Below are positions 30,000-31,227 of a DNA stretch of 31,227 nucleotides, piece by piece. This DNA comes from Dinochytrium kinnereticum (Eukaryota; Chytridiomycota; Chytridiomycetes; Chytridiales; Chytridiaceae), in NCBI GenBank assembly GCA_027604005.1, contig JADGJT010000216.1, positions 1 to 31,227 of the forward strand. The letters run 5' to 3'. Made by a program: the position numbers and the translations under genes. The notes under the pieces are model-generated. The model did no database searches. It had not been told where the DNA came from and saw only the letters and a list, made by a program, of their open reading frames with translations. How positions within the stretch are numbered: position 1 is the stretch's first letter; every line of letters starts with the position of its first letter.

Positions 30000-31227
30000 C
30001 GAAAACGCTTTTCTTTCTTTCTTTCTTTCTTCTTTCCCTTTCTTTTTTTTTGTTGTTGAAGGGTTTACTTGGGGTTGATGAGGAACGAAGCTGCAGGCAG
30101 TTTTTTTCTCTCTTCATTTTTCTCTTCCGAACAGAAAAAATAAACCAAGTCAAGTCACCTTCCCCGCCTTTTTTTTTGTTTAGTATGAAGAGGCTGGCGT
30201 CACCTTTTTTAGTTATCATTTCAAGTCATGTCATGGATGCTCGTTTTCAGTGAAACCCCAAAAAACGGCATACTTGCCACCAAAACAAAAAGATCAACCT
30301 CCGATGAACGTTTGTTCCATGCTTGGATGGGCATGATGGTTAGAATGGCTTCCAAAAGACACCATCTTGAACTTCAGGGCTTCAGTTATTATTATTGACT
30401 GAGAATGAAAACAACAGCTGTGCTTGCTTTGTTTCGCTGCAGTCTCCTCTCTTCTTCATCTTTGAATGAATGAAAAGAGGTGTCTTTGGGTCCCGAAACA
30501 AACCCAACACCAAGAACCACCAAGTTATCCAAACTTGAGGTAAGTTCCGGCTGAAACAACTCACTTGCAGTCAACACTCTATCATCATTACAAAAAAAAC
30601 AAAAAAAAAACAATAAAAGAAACATGTATAAGATATCTTATTTCTTCGTCTTTTTTTTTTTTCTTCTTCTTTGGGCCTCTCTCTTAAGAACGAGTTCTCA
30701 AGCAACAAAAAAGAAAAAAAAAGAAAAAAGAAAAAAGAAAGAAAAAAGAAAAAAGAAAAGAGACAAAAACATCAACAAAAAAACCTCTACCACTCATCCA
30801 CTTCGCAACTTGGAAAACGGGAAAACGATAAAAACATGGGGGGAGATGGGGGACACACAAAACAAAAACAAAACAATAAACCGAGAAATAAAGAAAATAA
30901 TAATTAAAATAAAACTCGAAAAACCAAAAAAAAAAAAGAGAGAGAAGTGAAAGTTCAAAAAAAAAAAAAAAAGAAAAAAGGACCGGCGAAAAGAAACAAC
31001 CACCAAAAAAAGTAAAGGGAGAAGAAACAGAGAGGCTATAAGAATCATTTTGTTGTTTTTTTTCCTTCTTCTCGCGCCAAAAGAAAACCAAAAAAAAAAG
31101 AGGCCAACGAACAAACCAAAGGCAGAGCTTAAAGGCAAGAATGAGGTGCTTTACTGTGAAAGGAAAGGGGGGGGGGGGGGGGGGGGAGAGCAAAAAATTG
31201 TGAGACAGGAGGAACAAAAATAACCGA
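30000..31227. other. gene-free homopolymer-rich end
   Basis: No coding exon or RNA gene is supported here. The segment passes from T/C runs (30005-30050) through about 500 bp of mixed sequence to a long A/G (purine) tract from about 30590 to 31010, then a further A-rich stretch. Open frames in it are only Lys-rich or Phe-rich translations of the homopolymers. The mixed part (30240-30560) was inspected on both strands and shows nothing recognisable. Confidence 0.5.
31167..31186 (+). repeat. run of 20 G
   Basis: An uninterrupted 20-base G homopolymer sits 41 bp before the window end, next to A-rich sequence. Shorter G runs also occur at the left end (360-371). Runs this long are error-prone in sequencing, so the exact length is uncertain. 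Confidence 0.8.

Noticed and set aside
30624..31217. Lys-rich or Phe-rich open frames at the right end
   Set aside because: They are produced by A/G or T/C homopolymer runs and show no motif, splice structure or family likeness.

Overview
This is a nuclear-genome window from a unicellular eukaryote. Nearly every gene is broken by short spliceosomal introns, mostly about 35-65 nt in the middle of the window. They have GT..AG ends and a CTGAC/TAAC-like branch point close to the acceptor. Genes are packed tightly on both strands: start codons of divergent neighbours lie 26 and 44 bp apart, and one tandem gap is only 21 bp. The protein set and the presence of an EFCAB9-like CatSper-associated EF-hand protein fit an opisthokont-type organism with a flagellated stage, for example a zoosporic early-diverging fungus or a relative. 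That assignment is an inference; the sequence does not fix the taxon. All gene names rest on reading spliced translations and comparing them with remembered family motifs. No database search was run.

Layout. 0.4-4.2 kb (+): GPI transamidase subunit GAA1, with long T/G-rich introns. 4.3-4.8 kb (+): RNase P/MRP Alba-type subunit POP7. 5.0-8.5 kb (-): NatB auxiliary subunit NAA25. 8.6-10.3 kb (+): RNA polymerase I initiation factor Rrn7/TAF1B. 10.5-12.2 kb (+): ERGIC-53-type cargo lectin. 12.5-16.2 kb (+): large helical protein of uncertain identity. 16.2-17.8 kb (+): metaxin/Sam37. 17.9-19.9 kb (+): CDF zinc transporter. 19.9-21.6 kb (+): farnesyltransferase beta subunit. 21.8-22.2 kb (+): unrecognised 86-residue protein. 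22.3-23.3 kb (+): EFCAB9-like protein. 23.4-24.5 kb (-): MOB1. 24.7-25.3 kb (-): EMC5. 25.4-25.7 kb (+): KEOPS subunit Pcc1. 25.9-27.7 kb (-): TBC1D24-like TBC-TLDc protein. 28.1-30.0 kb (+): unrecognised charged, coil-forming protein. 30.0-31.2 kb: gene-free, dominated by homopolymers.

The genes are mostly single-copy housekeeping functions: ER protein maturation and export (GAA1, EMC5, lectin), RNA processing and rRNA transcription (POP7, Rrn7, Pcc1), protein modification (NAA25, farnesyltransferase), mitochondrial import (Sam37), zinc storage (CDF) and cell-cycle or vesicle control (MOB1, TBC-TLDc). They do not form an obvious pathway or cluster. The most informative item is the EFCAB9-like gene with a small unknown gene directly upstream. 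Both window ends differ from the middle: introns grow to hundreds of bases and become homopolymer-rich. No mobile elements, tRNA/rRNA genes or CRISPR arrays were recognised.
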